A stretch of DNA of 64,000 nucleotides from Chitinophaga sp. CF418. Its GTDB lineage: Bacteria > Bacteroidota > Bacteroidia > Chitinophagales > Chitinophagaceae. The notes beneath the pieces are model-generated. The model did no database searches. It saw nothing but the letters and a program-made list of their open reading frames with translations, and was not told the origin of the DNA. Below are positions 49,178 to 58,248 of the stretch, one piece after another (the stretch's first letter is position 1; each line of letters begins with the position of its first letter). The position numbers and the translations under genes are program-made. The stretch is taken from contig NZ_FRCN01000006.1 of the NCBI RefSeq assembly GCF_900142925.1, positions 124,001-188,000 on the forward strand, written 5' to 3'.

Positions 49178-51559
49178 GTGAAATATTATTTATCCCTTTT
49201 AATCACTTTATTATCCACTATATGCCATGTATATAGTCAATCTGCGGTAAATATGCAGATGTCTGACTATTACAGGAAATGGAAGGTAAAACTTCCGCAA
49301 CGCCAGCAATACCCTCAGTTCGGCGATAGTTTGTATTATTTTGTGAATGGAGATAATAAAGCCCCTGCTATCGTCATTGTTCCTTTCCGGCCAACAGGCT
49401 ATGACACGGTGATAGGATATTACGAACATAATAAAAACAGCCATACCCCTGTAATCGCTATTCCGCGTACTCCGCTGCTGACCGTGCACGGGAATGTGAT
49501 GTATGATCTTTTCTATCAGTCCAATGTTGATACCCCTTTTGTACAGAAAGACGTTTACCAGCATACATTGCAAACCAGCCTGGTGCTCACCTATAAGGAT
49601 CGTTATCCAATAAGGCTGAACTTTACCACCAGGATGGGGAATTCTTCTCTTTTCAGGAATCTTACAGACTTTAATCTTCAGTTCACCAGCAGGGATTTCA
49701 AGAATGCCATGTTACAACGCGCCAAAGGCTGGGATGCCGGGAAATATGCGCAGCTGGAAGAGCTGGAAAAACTCAGGATGCAGCTGGAAGCCAAACAGAT
49801 GGAGATCAATAAGCTGAGAGGGTGGAAAACAGATCCCGGCTTATTACAGCGTATGGTGGAGGCCCGGGAGAGGGCTTATTATGGGAGGATCAAAGATTCC
49901 TTAGCTGCGCTCAATAAGCCGGAAGTTGAAATGCCTGACCTGAATATTGGAAAAAGAGGGCTTGGCAGACTGGAATTGCCTGATGATGTGAAGGGTACGG
50001 GCGGTTCTGAAAAGGACAAGGCAGATTCTGCCCTGAAAAAACTGACTGCCAGCTATGAAGGGGTGGACAGGAAACTGGATTCCCTGCAGGGCGAACTGGC
50101 AAAATTACAGGCGCTGTATAGGAAACAGGAGGGTATCTATAACACGAGAAAAGGCGCGCTGGCAGATATACTAATACGTAGCAGGAATAATAAGGAACTG
50201 GCGGAGAATCTGAAGGCAGCGAACCTGCCGGATACGATGTTGCCCAAAGGTTACAAACACCTGCTGGCGATCCGATCGGTCGGCATTGGCCGTACGCTGG
50301 TCAATTATTCAGAGCTAACGGCTAAGGATATAAGTATACTGGGTGTACAGGCGGAATACAATCCCTCTTATTATGTAGCTTTTGCAACAGGCAGGGTAGA
50401 CTACCGTTTCCGGGACTTTTTCTTTAATGAGAACAGGTCCAGACAGTATCTGACTCTCGTGCGCGCAGGTCTGGGAATGAGAGATGGTAACAATATCATC
50501 ATGACTTATTATACCGGCAAAAAGCAGGTATATAATTTTAATACTGCTCCCGGTGGTGTTAATACCGGCAACCTGGAACAGCGGATCATGGGTTTCTCCC
50601 TGGAAGGCCGCTGGCAGCTGGATGAGAACAATTATATCATAGGAGAGGCCGCCAAATCATCACTGCCCACCTATGCCAGATCTGCTGAAGATCATAGCAG
50701 TACACTGGGAAGCGTTTTTAAAATGGCTGATCATTCCAACGAGGCATATTCTGTAAAAGCCAGCTCTTTCTGGCCTCAAACGGGAACGAAGATCAATGGT
50801 ATGTATAAGACGATGGGCGCTAATTTTCAGTCATTCAGCCTCTTTACTACCGGTTCTTCCCAGACAGCGTGGTCCATCCGCGTGGATCAGCCTTTCTTCA
50901 AACAACAGCTGATCATCAGCGGAAGTATCAAGAAGAATGATTTTACCACCAGTTATCAGCAGACAAACTATCAGAGCAATACTGTTTTCAAAAGCATACA
51001 GGCAACCTTCAGGAGAAAGAAGTGGCCGGTGATAACCGTGGGGTATTATCCAAGCTCCCAGATCACAAAGCTGAGTGATAATAGTTATCAGGAGAACCTG
51101 TTCTACAACCTGGTGGGAACCGCCAGCCATTTCTATACCTACAGGGGTATTATGATGAGCACTGTATTCTCCTACACGCAATTCTATAATAAACAGACTG
51201 ATAGTAGTTTCCTTTATTTCAACAGCAAGAATATGATGTTGAACCAGACCCTTTTTGTGGGGAAATTCACTATCAATGGTGGAGGCTCATTCGCTACCAA
51301 TCCGGAGTACAACCTGTATGGTGCAGATGGAAATGTGCAGTATAAGATGAGAACATGGCTTGAGATCGGTGGTGGTATGAAATATAATTACCAGACAGTT
51401 TATGACCTTACACAGATGGGCTACTCCGGCAATGCAAGAGTAATCATCCCTCTGTTGGGCGAGATTGCTGTCATGGCAGAAAAGGCATTTATACCAGGTA
51501 TGCAGAAACGCCTGGTATCCAGTAATAATGGAAGATTAACCTATACAAAGACATTTTAA
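49178..51559 (+). CDS. Outer-membrane beta-barrel protein with central coiled coil, unknown function
   Basis: A 793-residue envelope protein. A signal peptide (1-20, CHVYSQ) is followed by a beta-rich region (25-165) and a coiled-coil segment (about 190-395), with heptads such as QLEELEKLRMQLEAKQ and DRKLDSLQGELAKLQAL. The C-terminal 400 residues alternate short amphipathic strands (VDYRFRDFFF, MGFSLEGRWQLDENN, FTINGGGSFATNP) and the last residue is Phe (TYTKTF), the mark of outer-membrane barrels. I recognise no named family. It leads a tight operon (gaps of 2, 11 and 18 bases) of four exported proteins, so it probably forms the membrane-embedded part of an envelope complex. Confidence 0.75.
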   Translation: MKYYLSLLITLLSTICHVYSQSAVNMQMSDYYRKWKVKLPQRQQYPQFGDSLYYFVNGDNKAPAIVIVPFRPTGYDTVIGYYEHNKNSHTPVIAIPRTPLLTVHGNVMYDLFYQSNVDTPFVQKDVYQHTLQTSLVLTYKDRYPIRLNFTTRMGNSSLFRNLTDFNLQFTSRDFKNAMLQRAKGWDAGKYAQLEELEKLRMQLEAKQMEINKLRGWKTDPGLLQRMVEARERAYYGRIKDSLAALNKPEVEMPDLNIGKRGLGRLELPDDVKGTGGSEKDKADSALKKLTASYEGVDRKLDSLQGELAKLQALYRKQEGIYNTRKGALADILIRSRNNKELAENLKAANLPDTMLPKGYKHLLAIRSVGIGRTLVNYSELTAKDISILGVQAEYNPSYYVAFATGRVDYRFRDFFFNENRSRQYLTLVRAGLGMRDGNNIIMTYYTGKKQVYNFNTAPGGVNTGNLEQRIMGFSLEGRWQLDENNYIIGEAAKSSLPTYARSAEDHSSTLGSVFKMADHSNEAYSVKASSFWPQTGTKINGMYKTMGANFQSFSLFTTGSSQTAWSIRVDQPFFKQQLIISGSIKKNDFTTSYQQTNYQSNTVFKSIQATFRRKKWPVITVGYYPSSQITKLSDNSYQENLFYNLVGTASHFYTYRGIMMSTVFSYTQFYNKQTDSSFLYFNSKNMMLNQTLFVGKFTINGGGSFATNPEYNLYGADGNVQYKMRTWLEIGGGMKYNYQTVYDLTQMGYSGNARVIIPLLGEIAVMAEKAFIPGMQKRLVSSNNGRLTYTKTF

Positions 51560-51561
51560 AC

Positions 51562-52659
51562 ATGATCAAAATGAAAAATTACCTGCTGTTACTGCTTGTT
51601 TTCTTCTTTGGTATGCAGACCAAAGCGCAGGTTAGTATGACTGCTCAAGTACCTCCGGAGGGCGTCCTGGTGAAAGCGCAATTGTGGAATGTCGTACTGG
51701 TATCCGTATCTGAGGCCCCGACTACAGTTAAAATAGTAATGAGCCTGACAGATATCAAAACTAACCAGCCGGTATTGACTGGTATTTCCCGTAATATTAC
51801 ATTGACGAAAGGGGCAAAACAGCTGCAGGTGAGCGACGTGTCTCCGGTTCAGTATGAATACCTGTCGAATGTAGCAGACAGAAGCCCGAATGGCTTGTTG
51901 CCGGTAGGTAACTACCAGGCATGTTACAGTTTGTTTATACAGGGTGTTTCTCACGGAGATCTGATCTCTGAAGATTGTATTCCTTTTGCGGTAGCTCCTG
52001 TAGGTCCGCCGTTACTGAACACACCAGCGGATCAGAGCATACTGGAAACCTTCAATCCGCAGTTCACCTGGCTGCCACCATCTCCTGCCAGTATCTTCAG
52101 TAATCTGAATTATGAGTTACTGCTGACAGAAGTGAGGAGTGGACAATCTGCCGTAGAAGCAATACAGCAAAACCTGCCTGTATACAGGTTGCCTTCTACA
52201 AATAATCTGTTTGCCAATTACCCGTCTTCAGCTTTATCGCTGGATACAGGCAAACAATATGCATGGACCATTATTGCCAAGAACGGACCTGCTTTTGCCG
52301 CACAGACAGATGTGTGGACATTCAGGCTGAAGTCTACGCTGGTAAAAAAGGAAGTAGCAGAGAATACGCATATCCAGCTTAGAAAAGAACTGGACGGAGC
52401 TGTAGCGGCAGTAACCGGAAATGTACATTTTACTTATACCAATGAGGTGAACGATAATGTTGTTAAGTACGAACTGGTAGGGCTGGAGACAGGTAATACC
52501 GTGATCGCTTCCGGTGACCTGAACGTTAAACCAGGTGATAATATGATGGCATTTGAAGTAAAAAGAAAATACAATCTGCAGGATGGTAAAAGCTATCTGC
52601 TCCGTGTGAAGAATTCGAGGAATGAATACTGGCAGATGAAGTTTGTTTATACAAAATAA
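51562..52659 (+). CDS. Secreted Ig-like domain protein, unknown function
   Basis: A 365-residue exported protein with a signal peptide (MKNYLLLLLVFFFGM, cut near KAQ; a second Met at 51571 could be the start). It appears to hold an N-terminal beta domain (VSMTAQVPPEGVLVKAQLW), a fibronectin/Ig-like domain (about 155-265: LNTPADQSILETFNPQFTW, YAWTIIAKNG) and a C-terminal beta domain. The middle domain resembles those used to bind repetitive surface partners. It starts two bases after the barrel gene stop, so the two are translated together. Confidence 0.7.
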   Translation: MIKMKNYLLLLLVFFFGMQTKAQVSMTAQVPPEGVLVKAQLWNVVLVSVSEAPTTVKIVMSLTDIKTNQPVLTGISRNITLTKGAKQLQVSDVSPVQYEYLSNVADRSPNGLLPVGNYQACYSLFIQGVSHGDLISEDCIPFAVAPVGPPLLNTPADQSILETFNPQFTWLPPSPASIFSNLNYELLLTEVRSGQSAVEAIQQNLPVYRLPSTNNLFANYPSSALSLDTGKQYAWTIIAKNGPAFAAQTDVWTFRLKSTLVKKEVAENTHIQLRKELDGAVAAVTGNVHFTYTNEVNDNVVKYELVGLETGNTVIASGDLNVKPGDNMMAFEVKRKYNLQDGKSYLLRVKNSRNEYWQMKFVYTK

Positions 52660-52670
52660 GTTAAAAAGAT

Positions 52671-53426
52671 ATGAGCGTGTTGAGAACAGGTTTAATGATC
52701 CTGTGTGGTGTTGCAGTGCTTCACACCGCAAACGCACAGGAGGTGAATGATACGGCGAAATTATTTGCTGAAATGAAAACACTGCAGGGTGTTTACCAGC
52801 AGAAGGCGTTGTCTTTTGATATCAGGTATACTTATGCCAGTGAGCTGCATCCTGGTGAGATACTGGATTCTTTAAGCGGCCACGCAGATATTGCCGGCAG
52901 TAAGTATTATTATCAGATGGCTAATACTGAAATGACTGCTAATGATAAATATGTGATCACGCTTTTTAAGGAAGACAAGATCATGTATCTGTCAAAACCG
53001 ATGGCGATGAATGCTGCTGATCCGCTGGAGCAGATGCGGGCGTCATTGAAAACAGCGGGTGTAAACCGGTGTTCTGTTACCGAAAAAGGAACGGTGAAGT
53101 CTATTCGGGTTGGCTTTAAGGAAGGTGGGCCTTATAAAGAATTGCAGATGGATTTTGACAAGTCCTCCGGTTATCTGACGTCCATGAGATATGTGCTTAA
53201 AACATCCATGCTGATGGAATCTACCGGTGGCGCCAATGCAGAAGCGCCTGAAGAATATGGTGAATATGCGATTGTACAGAGCTATTATGATAACTACAAA
53301 CAGCTTTCCGGGCAGGAAAAAGAGTTTGATAGCATGAAGTTCTTTTACAAAGAGGGCGATGAATTTAAGCCCACAGCCGCGTATAGTGAGTACAAAGTAT
53401 TTGTGGGTTCGCCGGATTTGCAGTAA
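52671..53426 (+). CDS. Exported LolA-like hypothetical protein
   Basis: A 251-residue exported protein with a signal peptide (1-22, HTANAQ). The rest is an alternating beta pattern (ALSFDIRYTYASE, LSGHADIAGSKYYYQMAN, VITLFKEDKIMYLSK) that recalls the LolA/DUF4292-type concave sheet used for lipid binding, but without clear family motifs. The likeness is by eye only. As the third gene of the envelope operon it may handle a lipid or chaperone a partner in the periplasm. Confidence 0.6.
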   Translation: MSVLRTGLMILCGVAVLHTANAQEVNDTAKLFAEMKTLQGVYQQKALSFDIRYTYASELHPGEILDSLSGHADIAGSKYYYQMANTEMTANDKYVITLFKEDKIMYLSKPMAMNAADPLEQMRASLKTAGVNRCSVTEKGTVKSIRVGFKEGGPYKELQMDFDKSSGYLTSMRYVLKTSMLMESTGGANAEAPEEYGEYAIVQSYYDNYKQLSGQEKEFDSMKFFYKEGDEFKPTAAYSEYKVFVGSPDLQ

Positions 53427-53444
53427 GTTATATATCCTTAACCT

Positions 53445-54281
53445 ATGAATTATAAAAGCAGCATACTTGCCGTAGTTCTTTTGCTGACCAACGCTTGCGC
53501 TGGAACTGAGGCCGGGAAAAATGTAACTAACGATACAGTAGCTATTGAGCAGGGGATAGCAGGTCCGCCAGAGGAAGGGAATGGCGTTGAACAGGAGATG
53601 ATGAAGAGGATAGACAGCACTGTAGGCGCGATCAAAAGTCAAGTCTATACAACCAGGACTGCCTACTTTCCTCCCAACGGCATCAATGATACGATGAAAG
53701 CAATGTTGTTTTTTGAAGATGAAACGGCGTTAAGAATACAATATTCAACTTTTGAGGACGGAGGAGCTGCTGTCGGCGATGACGATCTATATTTTGTTAA
53801 ATCTTTAGGAATTATTAGGCAAAGCCAGTATGGCAATAATATTTTTTACGAAGGCGTCGCTTTCGATGGACGATATATTTGTTTTAAAAAATCCACAGAG
53901 GACGGTAGTTTTAAAAAATTGGAAGTACCTCCGGGCGCTATAGACGATTTGACAGGATATTTCCTTAGAACGGCGCATGATTTGCGGCAACTATATCCTG
54001 AGATCAAATTTGATATTCCTGAGATATCATTGAAGGGAGACGCCAGGCTTAAAATAATAAGTGCTGTACCTTTGTATGAAAGGCCGGACACAAATGCCCA
54101 TAAAATCAGGCTGTTGGAAGATCATTCAATTGTAGGATTTATAAGAGCCATTGACTCGATTGGAAATTTTCGTGACAAAAAATGGATCTGGTATTTAGTT
54201 AGATCGAAGACGGATTCCGGTTGGATTGTGGGACATCCCGATTTTGTGCAGGAACCGACAGATGAGAATGCAGAAGATTAG
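53445..54281 (+). CDS. Lipoprotein with C-terminal SH3-like domain, unknown function
   Basis: A 278-residue predicted lipoprotein (LLLTNAC lipobox, Cys near 18). A middle beta domain (about 60-185) is followed by a C-terminal SH3b-like domain (RLKIISAVPLYERPD...HSIVGFIRAID...WYLVRSKTDSGWIVG), typical of proteins that touch cell wall or other surface polymers. It is the last gene of the four-gene operon, 18 bases after the previous one, and overlaps the convergent gene by four bases. Its GC content and codon use look lower than the rest of the operon in the middle, which may mean later acquisition. Confidence 0.65.
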   Translation: MNYKSSILAVVLLLTNACAGTEAGKNVTNDTVAIEQGIAGPPEEGNGVEQEMMKRIDSTVGAIKSQVYTTRTAYFPPNGINDTMKAMLFFEDETALRIQYSTFEDGGAAVGDDDLYFVKSLGIIRQSQYGNNIFYEGVAFDGRYICFKKSTEDGSFKKLEVPPGAIDDLTGYFLRTAHDLRQLYPEIKFDIPEISLKGDARLKIISAVPLYERPDTNAHKIRLLEDHSIVGFIRAIDSIGNFRDKKWIWYLVRSKTDSGWIVGHPDFVQEPTDENAED

Positions 54282-54838
54282 TTCGAAACGGGCCATTGCC
54301 GCTGCCATATCCCGGGATAATCACATACCAATCCATCTTCATCGACTTCAAGATCTGCTTTAAAGCCTGACCATAGACTCTCGTACCGGTACAGCTTTTC
54401 TCCCAGCCGCGTATACCGTTGTTTCACAGGTTTCACATCCATGGCCGGCAGGTCAAAATATAAAACAGTGATCTCCTGCGATTCCCCTTCCACGAGCGCT
54501 AACCTGTTCACTGCCAGTGTGTTCGTGAATGGCGTAATGGAAATATCAATATCAATACAGGGATCAAAGATCTCATGAATAGTTCCCAGTTTATCATACC
54601 ATTTGCCGTCTTGTCTTGTAAACTGCAACTCTTTCTGTATATGATCATGTGCCCTGATCAGGACAGCGGTTGTTTCCCAGTCCGCATTAGCTGTAATATG
54701 ATAGTTCACATGTAGCGGCAGATCATTCACCAGACCGGTAATGTATCCACGTATATGATGAGCATTATCAGACTGAAGATGAAGGTATTCGAGCGTATTA
54801 TAGTAAATTCCTTTCCAGATAATTTGCTTCGAGGTCAT
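54278..54838 (-). CDS. Putative glycolipid-binding domain protein
   Basis: A 186-residue cytosolic protein of the Glycolipid_bind (formerly DUF1089) family: WKGIYYNTLEYLHLQ, then GYITGLVNDLPLHVNYHITA, ADWETTAV, GKWYD, DIDISITPFTNTLAVNRL and the final RYTRLGEKLYRYESLWSGF are the family landmarks. Members form a closed beta fold said to bind glycolipids, based on a mycobacterial protein; proof is thin. It lies upstream of nothing on its strand and next to the sulfotransferase gene, which may or may not be functionally linked. Confidence 0.85.
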   Translation of the reverse strand: MTSKQIIWKGIYYNTLEYLHLQSDNAHHIRGYITGLVNDLPLHVNYHITANADWETTAVLIRAHDHIQKELQFTRQDGKWYDKLGTIHEIFDPCIDIDISITPFTNTLAVNRLALVEGESQEITVLYFDLPAMDVKPVKQRYTRLGEKLYRYESLWSGFKADLEVDEDGLVCDYPGIWQRQWPVSN

Positions 54839-54895
54839 ACGTCGTTTTTCTTCAATTTACGAAAAAATCGCGCTGATAAGCCCCGATCAATCGGA

Positions 54896-55717
54896 TCAGA
54901 CTGCCAGCGTCTGTAATCTGCATTGTACATCTGCAGCCTTTTGCAGCAGGGACGGATCTTTTATATAAGATGTAATATCCAGTCTCTCACTAATGAGGCT
55001 TTCTTTATACAAAGCATTGAAATTGTAGTATTCCAGGCAGAATTTCCATTCGGCATACAGGTGATCAAACACTTTCCTGTTGCAATTAGCAAGAAAAGAG
55101 TGATCAACCACCAGGTAGGCTGAAGACGGTAATTGCTGCAGGTGTTGCAGGATGGCTTCATTGTAGGAAATCCATACTTTCAGATTGTGTTCACTATATT
55201 TTCTCAGCAATTTCTCTTTCCGGAAGGGTTGTTTGAAATACTTCCAGATCATCCGTGGTAACCATCCTTTCCCCTCATATTTTTGTACGCTTTCGGCGTA
55301 TAAGCGTTGTATAAGCGAACTGACAACGCTCCTGTAGTCGCGTAATATCACAAGGTAGCGTGCACCCGGTAGTAACTCCCTGTAATAGGGAAGGAAAAGG
55401 CAGGTGCGCGGATCTTTCCATCCCCATTGCACCTGGCTTGCCGCCTTTTCCCGGATCAGTAGGCGCAGGGATCGTCTTTGCGCTTCAGATAAAGAGGGTA
55501 GTGTACTTACAAGACCATCTTTCCGAAGATCATGTTCGCTTAATACCCGCTGATGATAATTATAAAAATCTACGTCTTCGAAATGTCCCTGTGTATTGCC
55601 AATGCCAGCTCCCAGGAACTGATCTCCCATGTGCAATCCGCATTTATATAGCCATTGGGTAAGCAATGAAGTGCCCGAACGGTGCATGCCCGTTATGATT
55701 AATACATTATTGCTCAT
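54896..55717 (-). CDS. Sulfotransferase-family protein
   Basis: A 273-residue cytosolic enzyme with the PAPS-binding 5'-phosphosulfate loop ITGMHRSGTSLLTQWL at residues 8-23 and the 3'-phosphate segment YLVILRDYRSVVSSLIQRL near 120. The acceptor is unknown; related bacterial enzymes sulfate glycans, lipids or peptides. It sits 11 bases downstream of the APS kinase gene, so donor synthesis and transfer are one operon. The acceptor-binding half has no recognisable features. Confidence 0.87.
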   Translation of the reverse strand: MSNNVLIITGMHRSGTSLLTQWLYKCGLHMGDQFLGAGIGNTQGHFEDVDFYNYHQRVLSEHDLRKDGLVSTLPSLSEAQRRSLRLLIREKAASQVQWGWKDPRTCLFLPYYRELLPGARYLVILRDYRSVVSSLIQRLYAESVQKYEGKGWLPRMIWKYFKQPFRKEKLLRKYSEHNLKVWISYNEAILQHLQQLPSSAYLVVDHSFLANCNRKVFDHLYAEWKFCLEYYNFNALYKESLISERLDITSYIKDPSLLQKAADVQCRLQTLAV

Positions 55718-55728
55718 GTTATTGTCTC

Positions 55729-56289
55729 TTAGTTGGAAGCCACGCTGGCATATTTTGCCTGCTGTAATGCCAGTGACTGGATTATAAATTGAAGGAATAA
55801 ATTAGTGCAGGCGGTAATGCTCTGTTCATCTGTATGAAGATGAAGATCAGGCTGGGAGGGTACTTCAAATGGATCGTTAATGCCTGTAAGATTGCTTAAC
55901 TTATCCGGATGTCCGTCTGGTAACAGCGCCCGTTTATAAAGCCCCTTTGTGTCTCTCGCAATCAGTTCGTCCACCGCACAATCAATAAACACTGTTTTGA
56001 CGTGCGTATAGGAGGCAGACAATTCCTGCCGTATTGCCTCATAAGGATTAATGGCGCTGATGATACTTACAATACCATAACTTGACAGACGACTGGCAAC
56101 AAAGCCCAGGCGGCGGATATTCTCGCAACGGTCCTCTTTTGAGAAACCCAGGTCCCTGCAAAGGAATTCCCGGTAACTGTCGCCGTCAATAATTTCGATT
56201 GGAGTACCATAAGCTGCTGCTTTTCGTTGTACGTTTTTCGCAATAGTAGTTTTGCCCGCACCGGATAAACCGCATAGTTGTATAATCAT
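55729..56289 (-). CDS. cysC: Adenylyl-sulfate kinase
   Basis: A 186-residue APS kinase with the P-loop GLSGAGKTT at residues 7-15, DGDSYREFLCRDLGFSKEDR, the ENIRRLGFVA helix, and the lid region ARDTKGLYKRAL. It phosphorylates adenylyl sulfate to PAPS, the universal sulfate donor. No ATP sulfurylase or PAPS reductase gene is nearby, so this copy is dedicated to the sulfotransferase that follows rather than to cysteine synthesis. Typical APS kinases are about 200 residues, so it is complete. Confidence 0.92.
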   Translation of the reverse strand: MIIQLCGLSGAGKTTIAKNVQRKAAAYGTPIEIIDGDSYREFLCRDLGFSKEDRCENIRRLGFVASRLSSYGIVSIISAINPYEAIRQELSASYTHVKTVFIDCAVDELIARDTKGLYKRALLPDGHPDKLSNLTGINDPFEVPSQPDLHLHTDEQSITACTNLFLQFIIQSLALQQAKYASVASN

Positions 56290-56532
56290 CGCATATTGAT
56301 TTACAGGTTGAACAGCCGACAGCAGTGATGTAGGTAAATGGGTAAATGTGCAGTTTATAGGAAAATGGTGGGTTAAATGTGTGCTCGCAGTGTGATATGG
56401 TGGCTAAACTAGCTAATTATGCCTCAGTGAAAAGATAATATAGATGAATCCCGGAAATGTACCGACGTATACTGGAAATTTCTCACGCATCACCTTTCCT
56501 GGAACAGGTCAATAGAAGTTTGTAGTAGTCCG

Positions 56533-56814
56533 TTATGTAGTAAATCGTTTGAATGTCTCTTTGGTAATGATCCTGACGTTTTCTGCCAATTGATCCAATG
56601 TACAACTCAGCATTCTGATATTATATGGAAGCGTACCATGCATCTCTATAAATTCAAGATGCAGGCCACACTGATCCGTTACATTGGAGTTCCCTTTCAG
56701 CTGATAAAATATACCGTCGGCTGTTTCTCTGTCATGACCCATGCAGAATTTGCCGAAGTTTTCATGTCCGTCCAGTGTTTTCAGGTGTAACAAAATGTGA
56801 AAGGTAATTTCCAT
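56533..56814 (-). CDS. Small conserved Bacteroidota protein
   Basis: A 93-residue protein starting MEITFHILLHLKTLDG, with FGKFCMGHDRETADGIFYQLKG and CTLDQLAENVRIITKETF. The pattern belongs to a small uncharacterised family that I recall from Bacteroidota (strand, GxFxxGxDRExA, QLKG, E-x-LPxNxxxxSCTLDxL-EN-xIITKExFK). Function unknown. A TACCTTTG box lies 41 bases upstream, and the three codons between 56823 and 56814 match nothing. Confidence 0.75.
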   Translation of the reverse strand: MEITFHILLHLKTLDGHENFGKFCMGHDRETADGIFYQLKGNSNVTDQCGLHLEFIEMHGTLPYNIRMLSCTLDQLAENVRIITKETFKRFTT

Positions 56815-56854
56815 AACACACAACTTGTTTTAGGCCATTAACAAAACTGAAATA

Positions 56855-56862
56855 CAAAGGTA
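56855..56862 (-). promoter_or_regulatory. -7 box for the 93-residue gene
   Basis: TACCTTTG on the minus strand matches TAnnTTTG and would start a transcript with a leader of about 35 bases. Confidence 0.45.
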
Positions 56863-56933
56863 TCATTTTCAGCCCGTATGCCTTCATATAGAAATGTGAA
56901 ATTTGTTGGTTATTCCCCCGAAATCTGATCAGA

Positions 56934-56971
56934 CTGCCCGGCAGGCTGTGCTCATAGGAATTGCCGGGCAG
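56934..56971 (-). terminator. Hairpin after the TlpA-like gene
   Basis: CTGCCCGGCA and TGCCGGGCAG form a perfect 10-bp stem about seven bases after the stop codon on the minus strand. The T tract is poor. Confidence 0.55.
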
Positions 56972-56978
56972 ACTGTTC

Positions 56979-58160
56979 TTAGAAAATCTCCGCCAGTTTA
57001 GTATCTAACTGTTCGTAGTCGTCTCCTCCGCTTCCAAACCGGGCTATAATGACTCCCTCAGGGTTGATCAGGATCTCGGTAGGTACGGCATGGACGCCAT
57101 ACATATTATAAATATCTCCTGGTTGTGGCTTACCGTCTTCTTTAAATTTGCCGGTATCCAGTCCGCGAAGCACGTGATTCCAGATATCCACACCATCTTT
57201 TGCAATTGCTTTCTTCCATTCATCGGCTTTATTGTCATTATCAGCAATACTTAGTATTGTCAGTCCCTTGTCTTTATACAGAGCGTATAGCTCTTTCAGA
57301 TGGGTATTGTTCTTTCTGCAGGGAAGGCACCAGCTGGCCCAGAAGTCAAGCAGCAGGTATTTGCCTTTAAAGTCCGTCAGGCTGACAGGGTTGCCATTTA
57401 TATCACGCTGACTAAATAACTGGGCGCGGCTACCGGGTGAGCCGTTCTGGATCTTCTCCAGGATATCAGTCAGTTCTCTGCCATAGATGCTGGTTTGCAG
57501 CCAGGGGGAGAGTTTGGATATATAAGATTTCAGCGTTTCTGGTTTCATGTAGCTGGTAAAATACCGTAGTTCCGCAGCCGTGACATAGGAATCCGGATGA
57601 GAACGGAAAAAGCCGTAGCTCACATCCCTGGCCTTCTCCTGGAGGGGTGCGAGCTTTTCTTTGGCAGCATCTGCTTTTGCCTTCAGCGTGCTCAGTTCTG
57701 CATCGCTTTTCCTGGCCTGGATAGCCTTCAGGTACAGTTTATTGGCGTCTTCAAAGGCCCTGGATAGGGGCGCCATCTCCTGCTGCACGCTGGCCCTCTC
57801 ATTTAACAGTTCCTGGTAATCTTTTTGAGTGCCCGATCCTGTTATCGTGGCTTCCTGGAAGGCAGGCGATTTAATGTTGATGGTCATCTGGGCGGGATCA
57901 AGATAGAAGTCAATCCCGCTTTCTCCATTACTGCTGATGGTGGCCAATACCGGCTCGCTGAGCATCCCCTGGAAGGAAAAAGCACCATTTTTTATAGCAC
58001 AGCTGTCTTCAATATAGAAGCCATTACCGTAACGGAGATATACGTATCCGTTGTCTTTGCCCGTAATAGTGCCGTCCAGTTGGAAGGGGCCGCGTTTTTC
58101 CTGGGCCATGGAAATAGAAGTTACAAGAATGCCCGTAACAACAGTCAATAGTTTTTTCAT
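56979..58160 (-). CDS. TlpA-type thiol-disulfide oxidoreductase with DUF4369 domain
   Basis: A 393-residue exported protein with a signal peptide (1-19, ISMAQ). Residues about 25-130 form the DUF4369 beta domain (LDGTITGKDNGYVYLRYGN in shortened form), a helical linker follows, and residues about 250-393 form a thioredoxin fold with the redox-active WCLPC near 285 and the cis-Pro in AVPTEIL. It is the common TlpA/AhpC-TSA architecture of Bacteroidota and should reduce or rearrange disulfides in the periplasm, often for cytochrome maturation. It is transcribed alone. Confidence 0.92.
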   Translation of the reverse strand: MKKLLTVVTGILVTSISMAQEKRGPFQLDGTITGKDNGYVYLRYGNGFYIEDSCAIKNGAFSFQGMLSEPVLATISSNGESGIDFYLDPAQMTINIKSPAFQEATITGSGTQKDYQELLNERASVQQEMAPLSRAFEDANKLYLKAIQARKSDAELSTLKAKADAAKEKLAPLQEKARDVSYGFFRSHPDSYVTAAELRYFTSYMKPETLKSYISKLSPWLQTSIYGRELTDILEKIQNGSPGSRAQLFSQRDINGNPVSLTDFKGKYLLLDFWASWCLPCRKNNTHLKELYALYKDKGLTILSIADNDNKADEWKKAIAKDGVDIWNHVLRGLDTGKFKEDGKPQPGDIYNMYGVHAVPTEILINPEGVIIARFGSGGDDYEQLDTKLAEIF

Positions 58161-58248
58161 AGGGTTACTGGAATAATGCTTATGTTAATGATTTTAGTTG
58201 ATTTGGGATTTCAATATAATAATTATTTAATAATTGGAGAATGGGGAA

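Noticed and set aside
49200..49225. DnaA box TTATCCACT near the start of the envelope operon
   Set aside because: One mismatch, single copy and inside a coding region; a similar single site occurs at about 20450. Neither forms a cluster.
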